From Bryobacteraceae bacterium (GTDB lineage: Bacteria > Acidobacteriota > Terriglobia > Bryobacterales > Bryobacteraceae), in NCBI GenBank assembly GCA_019748195.1, contig JAIEPW010000006.1, positions 1-60,288 of the forward strand: a stretch of DNA of 60,288 nt, read 5' to 3'. Numbering within the stretch: position 1 is the first letter of the stretch; every line of letters starts with the position of its first letter. Below are positions 27,222 through 36,395 of this stretch, piece after piece. Under the pieces are notes generated by a model. That model was given only the letters and a program-made list of their open reading frames with translations. It had not been told where the DNA came from and searched no databases. Position numbers and translations under genes: made by a program.

Positions 27222-27884
27222 ATGATCTCGCTCCGCAATGTTGAGAAGTTCTTCGAGCACGGCCCTTCCAAGACGTTCGTTCTGCGCCGCATCAATGCCG
27301 ACATCAAGGAAGGCGAGTTCGTCTCCATCATGGGGCCGTCCGGCGCCGGCAAATCCACCTTGCTGCACCTCATCGGCATGCATGACTCCGCCTGGACCGG
27401 CGAGTACTTTTTTCTGGATCAACCGGTTCACAAGTTGAACAAGAAAGATCGCAACGAAATCTACAAGAAATACTTCGGATTCGTCTTCCAGAGCTACCAC
27501 CTGCTCGACTCCCTCACCGTCGCCGAGAACCTCGACATCCCGCTGTCCTATCGCAACGTGAAGAAGGGCGAACGCGAGGCCATGGTCGGCGACATGCTCG
27601 ACAAGTTCAACATGGTCGGCAAGAAGGATCTGTTCCCCAACCAGCTTTCCGGCGGACAACAGCAACTGGTGGCCATCGCCCGCGCCATCATCGCCAGCCC
27701 CAAGGTCATCCTCGCCGACGAGCCCACCGGCAACCTCCACTCCTCGCAGGCCAAGGAGATCATGGAGGTTTTTAAGAAGCTGAACGAGGAAGGCACCACC
27801 ATCATCCAGGTGACCCACTCCGAGGCCAACGCCGCCTACAGCCATCGCGTCATCAAGATCGTCGACGGCTGGATCCAGGATTAA
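27222..27884 (+). CDS. ABC transporter ATPase, MacB/LolD type (second copy)
   Basis: A 220-residue stand-alone ATPase. Walker [10 protein letters not shown] is at 38-46, Q loop FVFQSYHLL, signature [14 protein letters not shown] (note Leu where Arg is common after QQQ), Walker [14 protein letters not shown], where His replaces the usual Asp after NL, and the switch His in VTHSEAN. These two substitutions lie outside the catalytic Glu, so activity is probably kept. It follows ADOP copy 5 by 30 bp. It is well diverged from the ATPase at 10.7 kb. Confidence 0.92.
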   Translation: MISLRNVEKFFEHGPSKTFVLRRINADIKEGEFVSIMGPSGAGKSTLLHLIGMHDSAWTGEYFFLDQPVHKLNKKDRNEIYKKYFGFVFQSYHLLDSLTVAENLDIPLSYRNVKKGEREAMVGDMLDKFNMVGKKDLFPNQLSGGQQQLVAIARAIIASPKVILADEPTGNLHSSQAKEIMEVFKKLNEEGTTIIQVTHSEANAAYSHRVIKIVDGWIQD

Positions 27885-27901
27885 CCGCTTTCGCCGTTCG
27901 A

Positions 27902-27919
27902 GCGCGGCTTTGGCCGCGC
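27902..27919 (+). terminator. hairpin after the ATPase gene, weak terminator
   Basis: A 7-bp GC stem (GCGCGGC/GCCGCGC) with TTTG loop 17 bp after the stop codon. No U-tract follows, so it may be a factor-dependent or transcript-end hairpin rather than a true intrinsic terminator. Confidence 0.35.
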
Positions 27920-27984
27920 CGTTGTGGGCAACCGTCCCAAAATCTTGGCGGAATTGACATCCCGCGATCCTACATTGATAGTGC

Positions 27985-28989
27985 ATGCGCCCACTGCTAT
28001 TGTTGACCCTGTGCCTGCCTCTGCCGGCGCAGGACGCCGCCGTTTGGATCGAAAAAGGGCGCTTCCGCGCCGCGCACGCGATCCTGGAACGCGCGCTCCA
28101 ATCCGGCAATCAGAACCCCGAAACGTACTTCTTCCTCTCCAAAACAAAGGCTGCCTTCGGCGACCTGGAGGGCGCCATCGCCGCCGCCCGCCGCGCGGTC
28201 GAACTCGAGCCTCGTAACGCTGCCTGCCGCGCCCAGCTCGGCGGCCTCCGCCTGATCCAGGCCCGCTACCGCATGCCCGATGCGGTCCTCGCCAAGCCGG
28301 ACTTCCAGGCCGCCCTGGAGTGGGATCCTAAGAACGCCGAGGCGCTCTCCGGCCTGGCCAAAATTCTCTTCCTGGAGGGCGATCGCGATAATGCCGCAAA
28401 CACCGCCGCCCGCATCCCCAGCCCCGAAAAAGCAATGCTCGCCCGCCTCGATCTGCTCGAACTCGCCAACGACAAGCCCGGGCTCACCGCGCTGCACACC
28501 GAAGCCGCCGCGCAATTCCCGGACTCCTTCGAAGTCCAGTGGCGAGCGGCGTTCCACTTCATCGACGCCGGACGGACCGAAGCCGCCGCGCGGCTCGCCC
28601 GGTCCGCCATCCGCATCGCCCCCGATCGCCAGCAGGGCTACGCCATTCTGGTCCGCTGCCTGATCCTAGACAAAAAGTTCGACGCGCTCGACGCGCTCCT
28701 CGACGAAGCCGCCGCCAAGGTCCCCAACGACGGCAACCCGCTTTTCCAGGCCGCCCGCGAGCTCATCATCCAGTCCGCTGAGCCCGCCCGCGCGGAAAAG
28801 TATCTGCGGCGATTCCAGACCCTGCCGCCCGAGGGCTTCGCCCCCGCCCCCGCCGTGGTCTGGTGGCGGCTCGGACAGGCGCTCGCCCAGCAGAACAAAA
28901 TCGAGGACGCCCGCAAGGCCTTCGACGCCGCCCTCGCTGCCAATCCCCGCTTCGAGGCAGCCCGCCGCGAACGCGAAAAACTTCGCTAA
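27985..28989 (+). CDS. secreted TPR protein
   Basis: A 334-residue protein with a short signal peptide (MRPLLLLTLCLPLPAQ) and TPR repeats through the whole length, e.g. GRFRAAHAILERALQSG, GDLEGAIAAARRAVELEP and, at the end, NKIEDARKAFDAALAANPRFEAA. Probably a periplasmic scaffold; partner unknown. Upstream, TTGACA (27954-27959) and TACATT (27971-27976) are -35- and -10-like, but they are not well spaced together and no ribosome site precedes the ATG; a near-leaderless mRNA is possible. Confidence 0.78.
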   Translation: MRPLLLLTLCLPLPAQDAAVWIEKGRFRAAHAILERALQSGNQNPETYFFLSKTKAAFGDLEGAIAAARRAVELEPRNAACRAQLGGLRLIQARYRMPDAVLAKPDFQAALEWDPKNAEALSGLAKILFLEGDRDNAANTAARIPSPEKAMLARLDLLELANDKPGLTALHTEAAAQFPDSFEVQWRAAFHFIDAGRTEAAARLARSAIRIAPDRQQGYAILVRCLILDKKFDALDALLDEAAAKVPNDGNPLFQAARELIIQSAEPARAEKYLRRFQTLPPEGFAPAPAVVWWRLGQALAQQNKIEDARKAFDAALAANPRFEAARREREKLR

Positions 28990-29111
28990 ACAGCAGCCCC
29001 GAAATCTGTTTGGAATCAGCAACTCACGAAACTTAACACTGTAAACTTTGGCTATACAGGTTCCAGCATGCGAATGCCAACTGCGATAAACTCGCGGTTT
29101 AGGAATCCTTA

Positions 29112-31439
29112 ATGAGAACGATCCGAAAAGTAGCTGTACTCGGCGCCGGAACCATGGGCAGCCGCATCGCCGCCCACTTCGCCAACGCCGGCATCCCTTC
29201 CGTTCTGCTCGACATCGTCATCCCCAATCAGGAGGATCGCAACTCCGCGGCGAAGAAGGGTCTCGAAGCCGCCGTCAAGCAGCGTCCCGTCGGCTTTTTT
29301 ACCGAGGACGCAATCAAGCTGGTCGAGCCCGGCAACTTCGACGACCACCTGGACAAGGTGAAGGACTGCGACTGGATTCTGGAAGCGGTCACCGAGAATC
29401 TGGAGATCAAGCGCGCCCTGTGGCGCAAGGTGGAGGCGCTACGCAAGCCCGATTCCATCGTCTCCACCAACACCAGCGGCATCCCGCTGCGCCAGATCTC
29501 GGAGGGATTCTCCGCTGGCTTCCGCAAGCACTTCGTGGGGACGCACTTCTTCAACCCGCCCCGCTACCTGCACCTGCTCGAGATCATCCCCGACACCGCG
29601 ACCGATCCCGCCGTCGTCGATTTCGTCCGCGACTTCGGCGATCGCCGCCTCGGCAAGGGCGTGGTGATCTGCAAGGATACTCCTAACTTCATCGCCAACC
29701 GCATCGGCAGCTTCTTCGGCGCCACCGTCGGCAAGATCACCGTCGAAGGCGACTACTCCGTCGAGGAAGTGGACGCCATCACCGGTTCCCTCATCGGCCT
29801 GCCCAACTCGGCCAGCTTCCGGCTGCTCGACATCGTCGGCATCGACGTCTGGGACTACGTCAACACCAACCTCTACAACGCCGTTCCCGACGATCCCTGG
29901 CGGGAGCGATTCCGCACGCCGCCCATCCAAAAACAGTTGGTCGAAAAGAAATGGCTGGGCGAGAAGTCCGGTCAGGGCTTTTACAAGCGCGTGGGACCGC
30001 AAAAAGAAATTCATGCGCTGGACATGAAGACCCTCGAATACCGTCCCGCGCAAAAGGTCCGGTTTCCCTCCGCCGAGGAGGCGAAAGGCATAGACGATCT
30101 CGGCAAGCGCATGCGCAAACTGGTGGCCGGCGACGACCGCGTGGGCGCATTCCTGTGGCAGCTTTACAGTGACCTGTTCCTGTACTCCGCCGGGCGTATT
30201 CCCGAAATCGCGGACCGCATCGTCGACATCGACCAGGCCATGCGCTGGGGCTACGCCCATCAGCTCGGACCCTTCGAAATGTGGGATGCGATCGGCTTCG
30301 ACTACGTCCTGAACCGCATGAAGTCCGAGAACCGGCCCATCCCCGAAAACATCCGGAAGATGGCCGCCTCCGGCGCCGCCTCGCTGTACCGCTTCGCCGA
30401 CAACGACGGCCAGCCCCGCCGCCAGTACTTCGATTTCCGGACCAACTCCTACCAGGACATCGCGCCCACGCCGCAATACCTGCTGCTGAGCGACGTGAAG
30501 CGCGCCCGCGGCGTCGTGAAGTCCAACGCCGGCGCTTCCCTGGTGGACCTCGGCGACGGCGTCCTCTGCGTCGAGTTCCATTCGAAAATGAACTCGATCA
30601 GCGGCGATACCATCGCCGCCCTCTACGACGGGCTCCGCGAAACCGAGCGCAACTTCGAGGCCATGGTGGTCGCCAACCAGGCGCAGAACTTCTCGGTGGG
30701 CGCGAACCTGATGATGGTCCTGATGGCCGCCCAGAACGGCGACTGGGACGAGCTCAATCAAAGCATCCACCAGTTGCAGCAGGCGATGCTGGCGCTCAAA
30801 TACGCCGCCAAGCCCGTGGTCACCGCGCCCTTCGCCCAGACTCTCGGCGGCGGCGCGGAAATCGCGATGCACGGCCATCGCGCGCAGGCGTCCGCTGAGT
30901 TGTACATGGGCCTCGTGGAGGTCGGCGTCGGCGTGATCCCCGCCGGCGGCGGCTGCAAGGAACTGATCGCCCGCCTCAAGGACCCCCGCCGCGTCTTCGA
31001 ACTCGTCGGCCAGGCCAAGGTGTCGGGCTCCGCGGAAGAAGCCCGCAAAATGGGCTTGCTGTCGCGCCAGGACCGCATCTCGATGAACTACGAACGTCTG
31101 CTCGCGGACGCAAAGGATCTCGCCCTCTCCCTGGTGAAGGATTACGCCCCCGGGCAGCCGCGAACCGACATCGACGTACAGGGCGAGCCTGGGTTCGCCG
31201 CTCTCGAGGTCGGCTTGTACATGATGAAGCAGGCCGCCTACATCTCCGAATACGATGCCGAAATCGGCAGGAAGCTGGCCTATGTGATCTGCGGCGGCAA
31301 GCTCTCCCAGCCGCAGAAGGTCAGCGAGCAGTATCTTCTGGACCTGGAGCGCGAGGCGTTCCTGAGCCTGTGCGGCAATCCGAAAACCCAGGAGCGGATG
31401 GCGGCCATGCTGAAGACCGGGAAACCACTGCGGAACTAG
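29112..31439 (+). CDS. fadN: 3-hydroxyacyl-CoA dehydrogenase/enoyl-CoA hydratase, FadN type
   Basis: A 775-residue bifunctional beta-oxidation enzyme with the dehydrogenase first. The NAD-binding motif VLGAGTMG lies at 9-16; the catalytic region has GTHFFNPPRYLHLLEIIP near residue 142 and the C-terminal HAD half follows (DLFLYSAGRIPEIADRIVDIDQAMRWGYAHQLGPFE). A crotonase domain forms roughly residues 480-680 (NFSVGANL, AQTLGGGAEIAMHGHRAQA). This order is that of Bacillus FadN, not E. coli FadB. It heads an operon with thiolase and acyl-CoA dehydrogenase, as in fadNAE. The 122-bp leader has direct repeats of AAACTT (near 29030-29050) but no clear operator. Confidence 0.93.
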   Translation: MRTIRKVAVLGAGTMGSRIAAHFANAGIPSVLLDIVIPNQEDRNSAAKKGLEAAVKQRPVGFFTEDAIKLVEPGNFDDHLDKVKDCDWILEAVTENLEIKRALWRKVEALRKPDSIVSTNTSGIPLRQISEGFSAGFRKHFVGTHFFNPPRYLHLLEIIPDTATDPAVVDFVRDFGDRRLGKGVVICKDTPNFIANRIGSFFGATVGKITVEGDYSVEEVDAITGSLIGLPNSASFRLLDIVGIDVWDYVNTNLYNAVPDDPWRERFRTPPIQKQLVEKKWLGEKSGQGFYKRVGPQKEIHALDMKTLEYRPAQKVRFPSAEEAKGIDDLGKRMRKLVAGDDRVGAFLWQLYSDLFLYSAGRIPEIADRIVDIDQAMRWGYAHQLGPFEMWDAIGFDYVLNRMKSENRPIPENIRKMAASGAASLYRFADNDGQPRRQYFDFRTNSYQDIAPTPQYLLLSDVKRARGVVKSNAGASLVDLGDGVLCVEFHSKMNSISGDTIAALYDGLRETERNFEAMVVANQAQNFSVGANLMMVLMAAQNGDWDELNQSIHQLQQAMLALKYAAKPVVTAPFAQTLGGGAEIAMHGHRAQASAELYMGLVEVGVGVIPAGGGCKELIARLKDPRRVFELVGQAKVSGSAEEARKMGLLSRQDRISMNYERLLADAKDLALSLVKDYAPGQPRTDIDVQGEPGFAALEVGLYMMKQAAYISEYDAEIGRKLAYVICGGKLSQPQKVSEQYLLDLEREAFLSLCGNPKTQERMAAMLKTGKPLRN

Positions 31440-31482
31440 CGATTATTGGGAACCTTGAGGGAAATCCGACGTTTCATTCCGC

Positions 31483-32583
31483 ATGACACCTGTCCTCAGA
31501 TTCGTCGCAGTCCCGGTCCTTTGGGCCGGAACCCTTCTTTCTCAGACTCCGGCGCCGCCCGCCGGCGCCCGCGAGTTCGTGCTGGACCTCCAGAACCGCA
31601 CCAAGGCGCCCGGCATGTCCGTCGCCGTAATGCGCGACGGCAAGCTGGTCTGGACCGGGGCCTTCGGCCACGCCAACCTGGAAACAAAGACGCCCGTGGA
31701 GCCCGCAACGCTGTTTCGCCTGGGAAGCGTGTCGAAGCTGTACACCGCGGCAATCGCCGCGCGGCTCGCTGACAAGGGCAAGCTCGACTGGAATGCTCCC
31801 GTCCACAAGTACATCGCCGACTACCCCTCGCAAAAGCCTTTCTCGATCCTGCAACTGGCTGGGCACCTGGCGGGAATTCGCCACTACGCCGGGACCGATC
31901 CGGTGTTCAAGCGAGGGTATGGCGCGACCCTGAAGGAAGGGCTGGCGATCTTCAAGTCCGATCCGCTGCTCTCCGAGCCCGGCGCCAAATACAACTACAC
32001 CAGCTACGGCTACAACCTGCTGGGAGCGGTCCTGGAACAGGCAGGCGGAGCCGATTTCCTCACTCTGCTGCGGAACAACGTAACCGCCCCGCTGGGGGTC
32101 CAATCACCCCAAGGGGACGACTGGCAGAAGGTAATCGAGGGCCGGACGGGGTTCTACGCGCAGACCCGGGATCAGAAAATCGTGAACGCTGATTTCGTCG
32201 ACAACGGCTACAAGTGGCCCAGCGGCGGTCTGGTGGCCAGCGCGGCCGACGTAGCGAAGTTCGCGGACGCGCACCTGCGTCCCGGCTTCCTGAAAGCTGA
32301 GACCCTGGAGGTAATGATGCGCAGCCAGAAGCTCGCGTCGGGCGAGGAAACCGGGGTCGGCATCGGCTGGCGGTCCGGTAAGGACCCCAAGGGCCGGCGC
32401 GTTCTTCATCACGGTGGGACCATCGACGGCGGCCGCGCCATGGTGATGGTTTACCCCGGCGAGAAGTTGGTGGTGGTCATGCTGGCGAACCTGCTGGCGC
32501 GCTTTGGCGAAGCCGAAGCCCAGCAGCTCGCCGGCTTTTTCCTCGATAAACCGGTTGCCCAAACCACGGCGCCGGTACACTGA
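31483..32583 (+). CDS. secreted serine hydrolase, class C beta-lactamase/LACTB-like
   Basis: A 366-residue protein with a signal peptide (VLRFVAVPVLWAGTLLSQ). The nucleophile motif SVSK is at 82-85; the second motif reads YTS in NYTSYGYNLLG (a YST-like form as in LACTB proteins rather than YSN), and the third is HHGG in VLHHGGTIDGG. Such proteins are mostly peptidases or esterases; true beta-lactamase activity is not implied. It sits between fadN and fadA in the same direction, 43 bp after and 12 bp before them, so it is probably part of the fad transcript, which is unusual for an exported enzyme. Confidence 0.88.
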   Translation: MTPVLRFVAVPVLWAGTLLSQTPAPPAGAREFVLDLQNRTKAPGMSVAVMRDGKLVWTGAFGHANLETKTPVEPATLFRLGSVSKLYTAAIAARLADKGKLDWNAPVHKYIADYPSQKPFSILQLAGHLAGIRHYAGTDPVFKRGYGATLKEGLAIFKSDPLLSEPGAKYNYTSYGYNLLGAVLEQAGGADFLTLLRNNVTAPLGVQSPQGDDWQKVIEGRTGFYAQTRDQKIVNADFVDNGYKWPSGGLVASAADVAKFADAHLRPGFLKAETLEVMMRSQKLASGEETGVGIGWRSGKDPKGRRVLHHGGTIDGGRAMVMVYPGEKLVVVMLANLLARFGEAEAQQLAGFFLDKPVAQTTAPVH

Positions 32584-32595
32584 AATGGAGTTGAG

Positions 32596-33774
32596 ATGCA
32601 AGAAGCTGTAATCATCGATTGTCTGCGCACCGCGGTCGGCAAGTCCGGCCGCGGCACGCTTCGCGCCTACCGTCCCGACGACATGGGCGCCATGGTCATC
32701 CGCGCGCTCGTGGACAGGTATCCGCAAATTGACAAGAACCTGATCGACGACGTCATCATGGGCTGCGCCAATCCGGAAGCCGAAAGCGGCATGAACGTCG
32801 CCCGCATCTGCGCCATGCGCGCCGGGCTTCCCGATTCGGTGCCGGGCGTCACCATCAATCGCTTCTGCTCCTCCGGCCTGCAGTCGATCGCCATGGCCGC
32901 CGAAAAGATCCGGTCCGGCGGCGCCGATATCGTCATCGCCGGCGGCGCCGAAAGCATGAGCCTGCTGCCCATGTCCGGGCACAAGTTCGCGCCCAACCCC
33001 TGGCTGGCCGAGCATTACCCGCAGATCTTCACTTCCATGGGCCTCACCGCCGAAGCAGTGTCCGCCAAGTACAATGTCAGCCGCGAGGACGCCGACCAGT
33101 TCAGCTACCAGAGCCACCAGAAGGCGCTCGCCGCGCAAGCGGCGGGCAAGTTCGACGAAGAGATCGTGCCCCTCGAAGTCGAATACACCGAGCTCAAGAA
33201 CGGCAAGCCCGCGACCTCGAAGACCACCTTCGCCAAGGACGAAGGTCCCCGCGCCGATACCAGCGTGGAAGCGTTGGGCAAGCTGAAACCGGTCTTCCAC
33301 GCGCAAGGCAAGGTCACCGCCGGAAACTCCTCGCAGACCTCCGACGGCGCCGCCGCGGCCATCGTGATGTCGGCGAAGATGGCCGGTCAACTCGGCTTGA
33401 AACCGAGGCTCCGCTTCGTGAGCTTCGCCGTGGGCGGCGTTCCGCCGGAGATCATGGGCATTGGACCCGTCGTGGCCATCCCCAAGGCTCTCAAGATGGC
33501 CGGGTTGAAGCTCGACGATATCGGCCTGGTGGAACTCAATGAAGCCTTCGCCTGCCAGGCGCTCGCCGTCGCCCGTGAAGCCGGGCTCAACCTGGAAACT
33601 TTGAACGTCAACGGCGGGGCCGTCGCGCTGGGACATCCCCTGGGTTGCACCGGCGCGAAACTTACCGCCACCATTCTGCGCGAAATGAAGCGCCGCGACA
33701 CGAAGTATGGAATGGTAACGATGTGCATCGGCGGCGGACAAGGCGCCGCCGGCATCTTCGAAAACATGAATTAA
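32596..33774 (+). CDS. fadA: acetyl-CoA C-acyltransferase (thiolase)
   Basis: A 392-residue thiolase that cleaves 3-ketoacyl-CoA in the last beta-oxidation step. The acyl-carrying Cys is in NRFCSSGLQ (Cys 91), the His in GGAVALGHPLGCTGAKL, and the second Cys in MVTMCIGGGQGAAGIFE. GGAG precedes the ATG. It follows the serine hydrolase by 12 bp and precedes fadE, the fadNAE order. Start and length fit the family. Confidence 0.95.
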   Translation: MQEAVIIDCLRTAVGKSGRGTLRAYRPDDMGAMVIRALVDRYPQIDKNLIDDVIMGCANPEAESGMNVARICAMRAGLPDSVPGVTINRFCSSGLQSIAMAAEKIRSGGADIVIAGGAESMSLLPMSGHKFAPNPWLAEHYPQIFTSMGLTAEAVSAKYNVSREDADQFSYQSHQKALAAQAAGKFDEEIVPLEVEYTELKNGKPATSKTTFAKDEGPRADTSVEALGKLKPVFHAQGKVTAGNSSQTSDGAAAAIVMSAKMAGQLGLKPRLRFVSFAVGGVPPEIMGIGPVVAIPKALKMAGLKLDDIGLVELNEAFACQALAVAREAGLNLETLNVNGGAVALGHPLGCTGAKLTATILREMKRRDTKYGMVTMCIGGGQGAAGIFENMN

Positions 33775-33798
33775 CGCAGTCTCAACAGAGAGGTCATC

Positions 33799-35586
33799 AT
33801 GGCAACCGTCACGGCAATTCCGAAAACGAAGGGCGGCGCGTTCCTGTTGGAAACCGTCAACCCGCGCGACATCTTCACGCCCGAGGATTTCACTCCCGAA
33901 CACCTGGCCATCAGGAAAACCACCGACGAGTTCTGGGCCAAGGAAGTGGTCCCCAACATTGACAAGATCCGCCATCAGGATCACGCGGCGGCGGTCGCCA
34001 TTCTGAAGAAATCGGCCGAGCTCGGATTGACCGCCGTTGCCATCCCCGAAAAATTCGGCGGCATGGAAATGGACCTCACCTCCATGATGCTGGTGGCCGA
34101 AGGCGTCTCCCGCGAAGGCTCCTATTCGGCCTGGCACGGCGCCCACACCGGCATCGGCACGCTGCCCCTGCTGCTGTTCGGAACCGAGGAGCAGAAGCAG
34201 CGCTACCTCCCCAAGCTCGCGTCAGCCGAAATGGTGGCGGCTTATTGCCTCAGCGAACCCCAGGCCGGCTCCGACGCTCTCGCGGCCCGCACCCGCGCTG
34301 ACCTCACTCCCGACGGCAAGCACTACATCCTCAACGGCCAGAAAATGTGGATCACCAATGGCGGCTATGCGGATCTTTACACCGTGTTCGCCAAGGTGGG
34401 CGGTGAAAAATTCACCGCGTTCCTGGTGGAGCGCGCCTACCCCGGCGTGAACCCCGGCCAGGAAGAGAAGAAGATGGGCATCAAGGGCTCATCCACCACC
34501 GCCGTGTACCTCGACAACGTCAAGGTGCCGGTGGAGAACGTCCTCGGCGAAATCGGCAAGGGTCATATCATCGCGTTCAACATTCTCAACCTGGGCCGCC
34601 TCAAGCTGGGCCCCTTCGCCAACGGCGGCGCGCGCGACTGCCTGAACATCTCGCTCAAGTACGCCAAGGAGCGGAAAGCGTTCGGCCAGTCCATCGCCGA
34701 CTTCGGCATGATCCAAGCCAAGCTCGCCGAAATGGCCATCCGCATCTACGCCAGCGAGAGCACCAGCTACCGCGTCGTCGGCATGATCGATGCCGCCCTC
34801 GAAGGCTTCTCCTGGGACATGCCCAACGCCGGCGAAGTCATGCTGAAGGCTGTCGAGGAGTTCGCCGCCGAGTGCAGCTACATCAAGGTCTTCGCCAGCG
34901 AAATGCTCGACTTCGTCACCGATGAGGGCGTGCAGATCCATGGCGGCTACGGCTTCCATCAGGACTACGCGGTGGAACACGCCTATCGCGATTCCCGCAT
35001 CAACCGCATCTTCGAAGGCACCAACGAGATCAACCGCATGCTCGCCACCGGCATGCTGCTCAAGCGCGCTCAGAAGGGCGTCCTGCCTCTGGTGGAAGCA
35101 GTGAAGAAACTGCAGGCTGACTTGCTGTCGGGCCCCGCGCTCTCCACGGAAACCTCAACGGAACGCTTCGCCGAAGAAACCCGCAAGATCGAAAACGCCA
35201 AGAAGATCGGTCTGCTTTGCCTGGGTGTCGCTTACCAGAGGTTCGGCAATGACCTGGACAAGCAGCAGGAAGTGGTGGCGTCCATCACCGATATCCTGAT
35301 GAACACCTTCGCCATGGAATCGAGCGTCCTGCGCGCGCGCAAGATCGCGGAGTCCGGCCGCAACGCCGACAACGCCTACGAAATGTCGCGCGTCTTCGCG
35401 GCCGAGGTCATGGACATCGTGGAATCCTCGGCTCGCAACGTGCTCGCCGCGTCCAGCGAGGGCGACGCGCTGCGCATGAATCTGTCCGTGTTGAAGCGCT
35501 TCGCCAAGTCCGAGCCCGTGGACGTCATCGGACTGCGCCGCAAAATCGCCGGCCGCCTGATCGCCGCCGACCGCTACACCGTCTAG
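33799..35586 (+). CDS. fadE: acyl-CoA dehydrogenase
   Basis: A 595-residue FAD-dependent acyl-CoA dehydrogenase, first step of beta-oxidation. The N-terminal helical domain, middle beta domain (YCLSEPQAGSDA, MWITNGGYADLYTVFAK, KMGIKGSSTT) and C-terminal helical domain (RKAFGQSI, HGGYGF, RIFEGTNEINR with a likely catalytic Glu) are all present, followed by a further about 170-residue helical extension as in the Bacillus FadE/VLCAD-like group. GAGAGG precedes the ATG. It is the last gene of the fad operon, which ends at a strong terminator 15 bp downstream. Confidence 0.94.
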   Translation: MATVTAIPKTKGGAFLLETVNPRDIFTPEDFTPEHLAIRKTTDEFWAKEVVPNIDKIRHQDHAAAVAILKKSAELGLTAVAIPEKFGGMEMDLTSMMLVAEGVSREGSYSAWHGAHTGIGTLPLLLFGTEEQKQRYLPKLASAEMVAAYCLSEPQAGSDALAARTRADLTPDGKHYILNGQKMWITNGGYADLYTVFAKVGGEKFTAFLVERAYPGVNPGQEEKKMGIKGSSTTAVYLDNVKVPVENVLGEIGKGHIIAFNILNLGRLKLGPFANGGARDCLNISLKYAKERKAFGQSIADFGMIQAKLAEMAIRIYASESTSYRVVGMIDAALEGFSWDMPNAGEVMLKAVEEFAAECSYIKVFASEMLDFVTDEGVQIHGGYGFHQDYAVEHAYRDSRINRIFEGTNEINRMLATGMLLKRAQKGVLPLVEAVKKLQADLLSGPALSTETSTERFAEETRKIENAKKIGLLCLGVAYQRFGNDLDKQQEVVASITDILMNTFAMESSVLRARKIAESGRNADNAYEMSRVFAAEVMDIVESSARNVLAASSEGDALRMNLSVLKRFAKSEPVDVIGLRRKIAGRLIAADRYTV

Positions 35587-35601
35587 GCGCCTTTCCTCAC
35601 A

Positions 35602-35638
35602 GGCTAACCGGCTGCACCGAAACCGGTTAGCCCGTTTT
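35602..35638 (+). terminator. Rho-independent terminator after the fad operon
   Basis: A perfect 10-bp stem (35602-35611 with 35623-35632), an 11-base loop, and CGTTTT after it, 15 bp after the fadE stop codon. Confidence 0.85.
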
Positions 35639-35647
35639 CCTCCCAAA

Positions 35648-35676
35648 ATCGGTGCCAGCCACCACCTGGCGCCGAT
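35648..35676 (-). repeat. REP palindrome, near-identical to the copy beside the RAYT gene
   Basis: The minus strand of this 29-bp stretch equals the REP at 51284-51312 at 28 of 29 positions. The arms are 11 bp with one G-to-A-type mismatch and enclose a 7-base loop. It lies 10 bp after the fad terminator. The gap from here to 35777 contains nothing else recognised. Confidence 0.8.
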
Positions 35677-35777
35677 CCGCTCCCCCCTCGTAACCAAGGC
35701 CCGTCCCATCAACCCCTTACAGCGATTCCCCACCTCCCCGAAACGCGCCCCCCCACGTTTCTGCTACCCTGGCTCCC

Positions 35778-35867
35778 ATGCGCTGGCTGGAGCTCCTGCT
35801 TCCCCGTCTCGCCGCCGCCCAAGTCCCGGCCGATCCCACAACTGCGCCTGCCCTTAAAATCGTTTAG
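35778..35867 (+). pseudogene. duplicated signal-peptide stub
   Basis: A 29-codon frame that starts MRWLELLLPRLAAAQVPA and stops at TAG 35865-35867. The gene at 36396 starts MRWLVLLLPCLAPAQFPA; 15 of the first 18 residues agree, and the DNA upstream of both ATGs is also alike (CTNCCC-ATGCGCTGG). So a 5' fragment of the 36396 gene was duplicated, and the cupin gene now lies between the two copies. It is probably not functional, but a tiny secreted peptide cannot be ruled out. Confidence 0.6.
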
Positions 35868-35879
35868 AGTAAACAGCAC

Positions 35880-36365
35880 ATGACCCAGCCCGAAATGAAA
35901 CGCAAAACACTCGTGCTCGGACCCAATGAGCACCGCCTTGCGGAGCCCCTCGATGTCCTCGGCGAAATCGTCCGCGTGAAACTCTCCGGCGCCGACACCA
36001 ACGGCGCCGCAGCCATGGTCCACGTCACCGTGCCGAAACTTTCCGGACCCCCGCTTCACCGCCACTCGCGCGAGGACGAGTGGTTTTACGTCCTTCAGGG
36101 CGAGATCACCTTCGAAGTCGACGGCCAGCGCTTCAACGCCACCCAGGGTGCGTCCGCCTTCGCACCCCGCGGCGCCGTGCACGCGTTCCAAAACTTCCAC
36201 GACGATCCTGCACAGCTCCTCGTACTGATGAATCCAGCAGGCGCGGAGCGATTCTTTGAAGACATCCACGCGCTCAACAAAGGCATGAGCGAGCCCGATT
36301 TCGCTCGCGTCGAACTTCTGATGCAAAGCTACGGGATCGAACTTCTCGGTCCGCCACTCTCGTAG
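35880..36365 (+). CDS. cupin-domain protein
   Basis: A 161-residue single-domain cupin. Motif 1 PPLHRHSREDEWFYVLQGEITFEVDG supplies the metal ligands (His, His, Glu), and motif 2 is PRGAVHAFQN with the last His. Enzymatic or sugar- and auxin-binding roles occur in such cupins; none can be assigned. It stands alone between the stub gene and the secreted-protein gene and both gaps are short (12 and 30 bp), so co-transcription is possible. Confidence 0.85.
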   Translation: MTQPEMKRKTLVLGPNEHRLAEPLDVLGEIVRVKLSGADTNGAAAMVHVTVPKLSGPPLHRHSREDEWFYVLQGEITFEVDGQRFNATQGASAFAPRGAVHAFQNFHDDPAQLLVLMNPAGAERFFEDIHALNKGMSEPDFARVELLMQSYGIELLGPPLS

Positions 36366-36395
36366 GCCCCCGCATTAAGGTGATACGCTTCCCGC

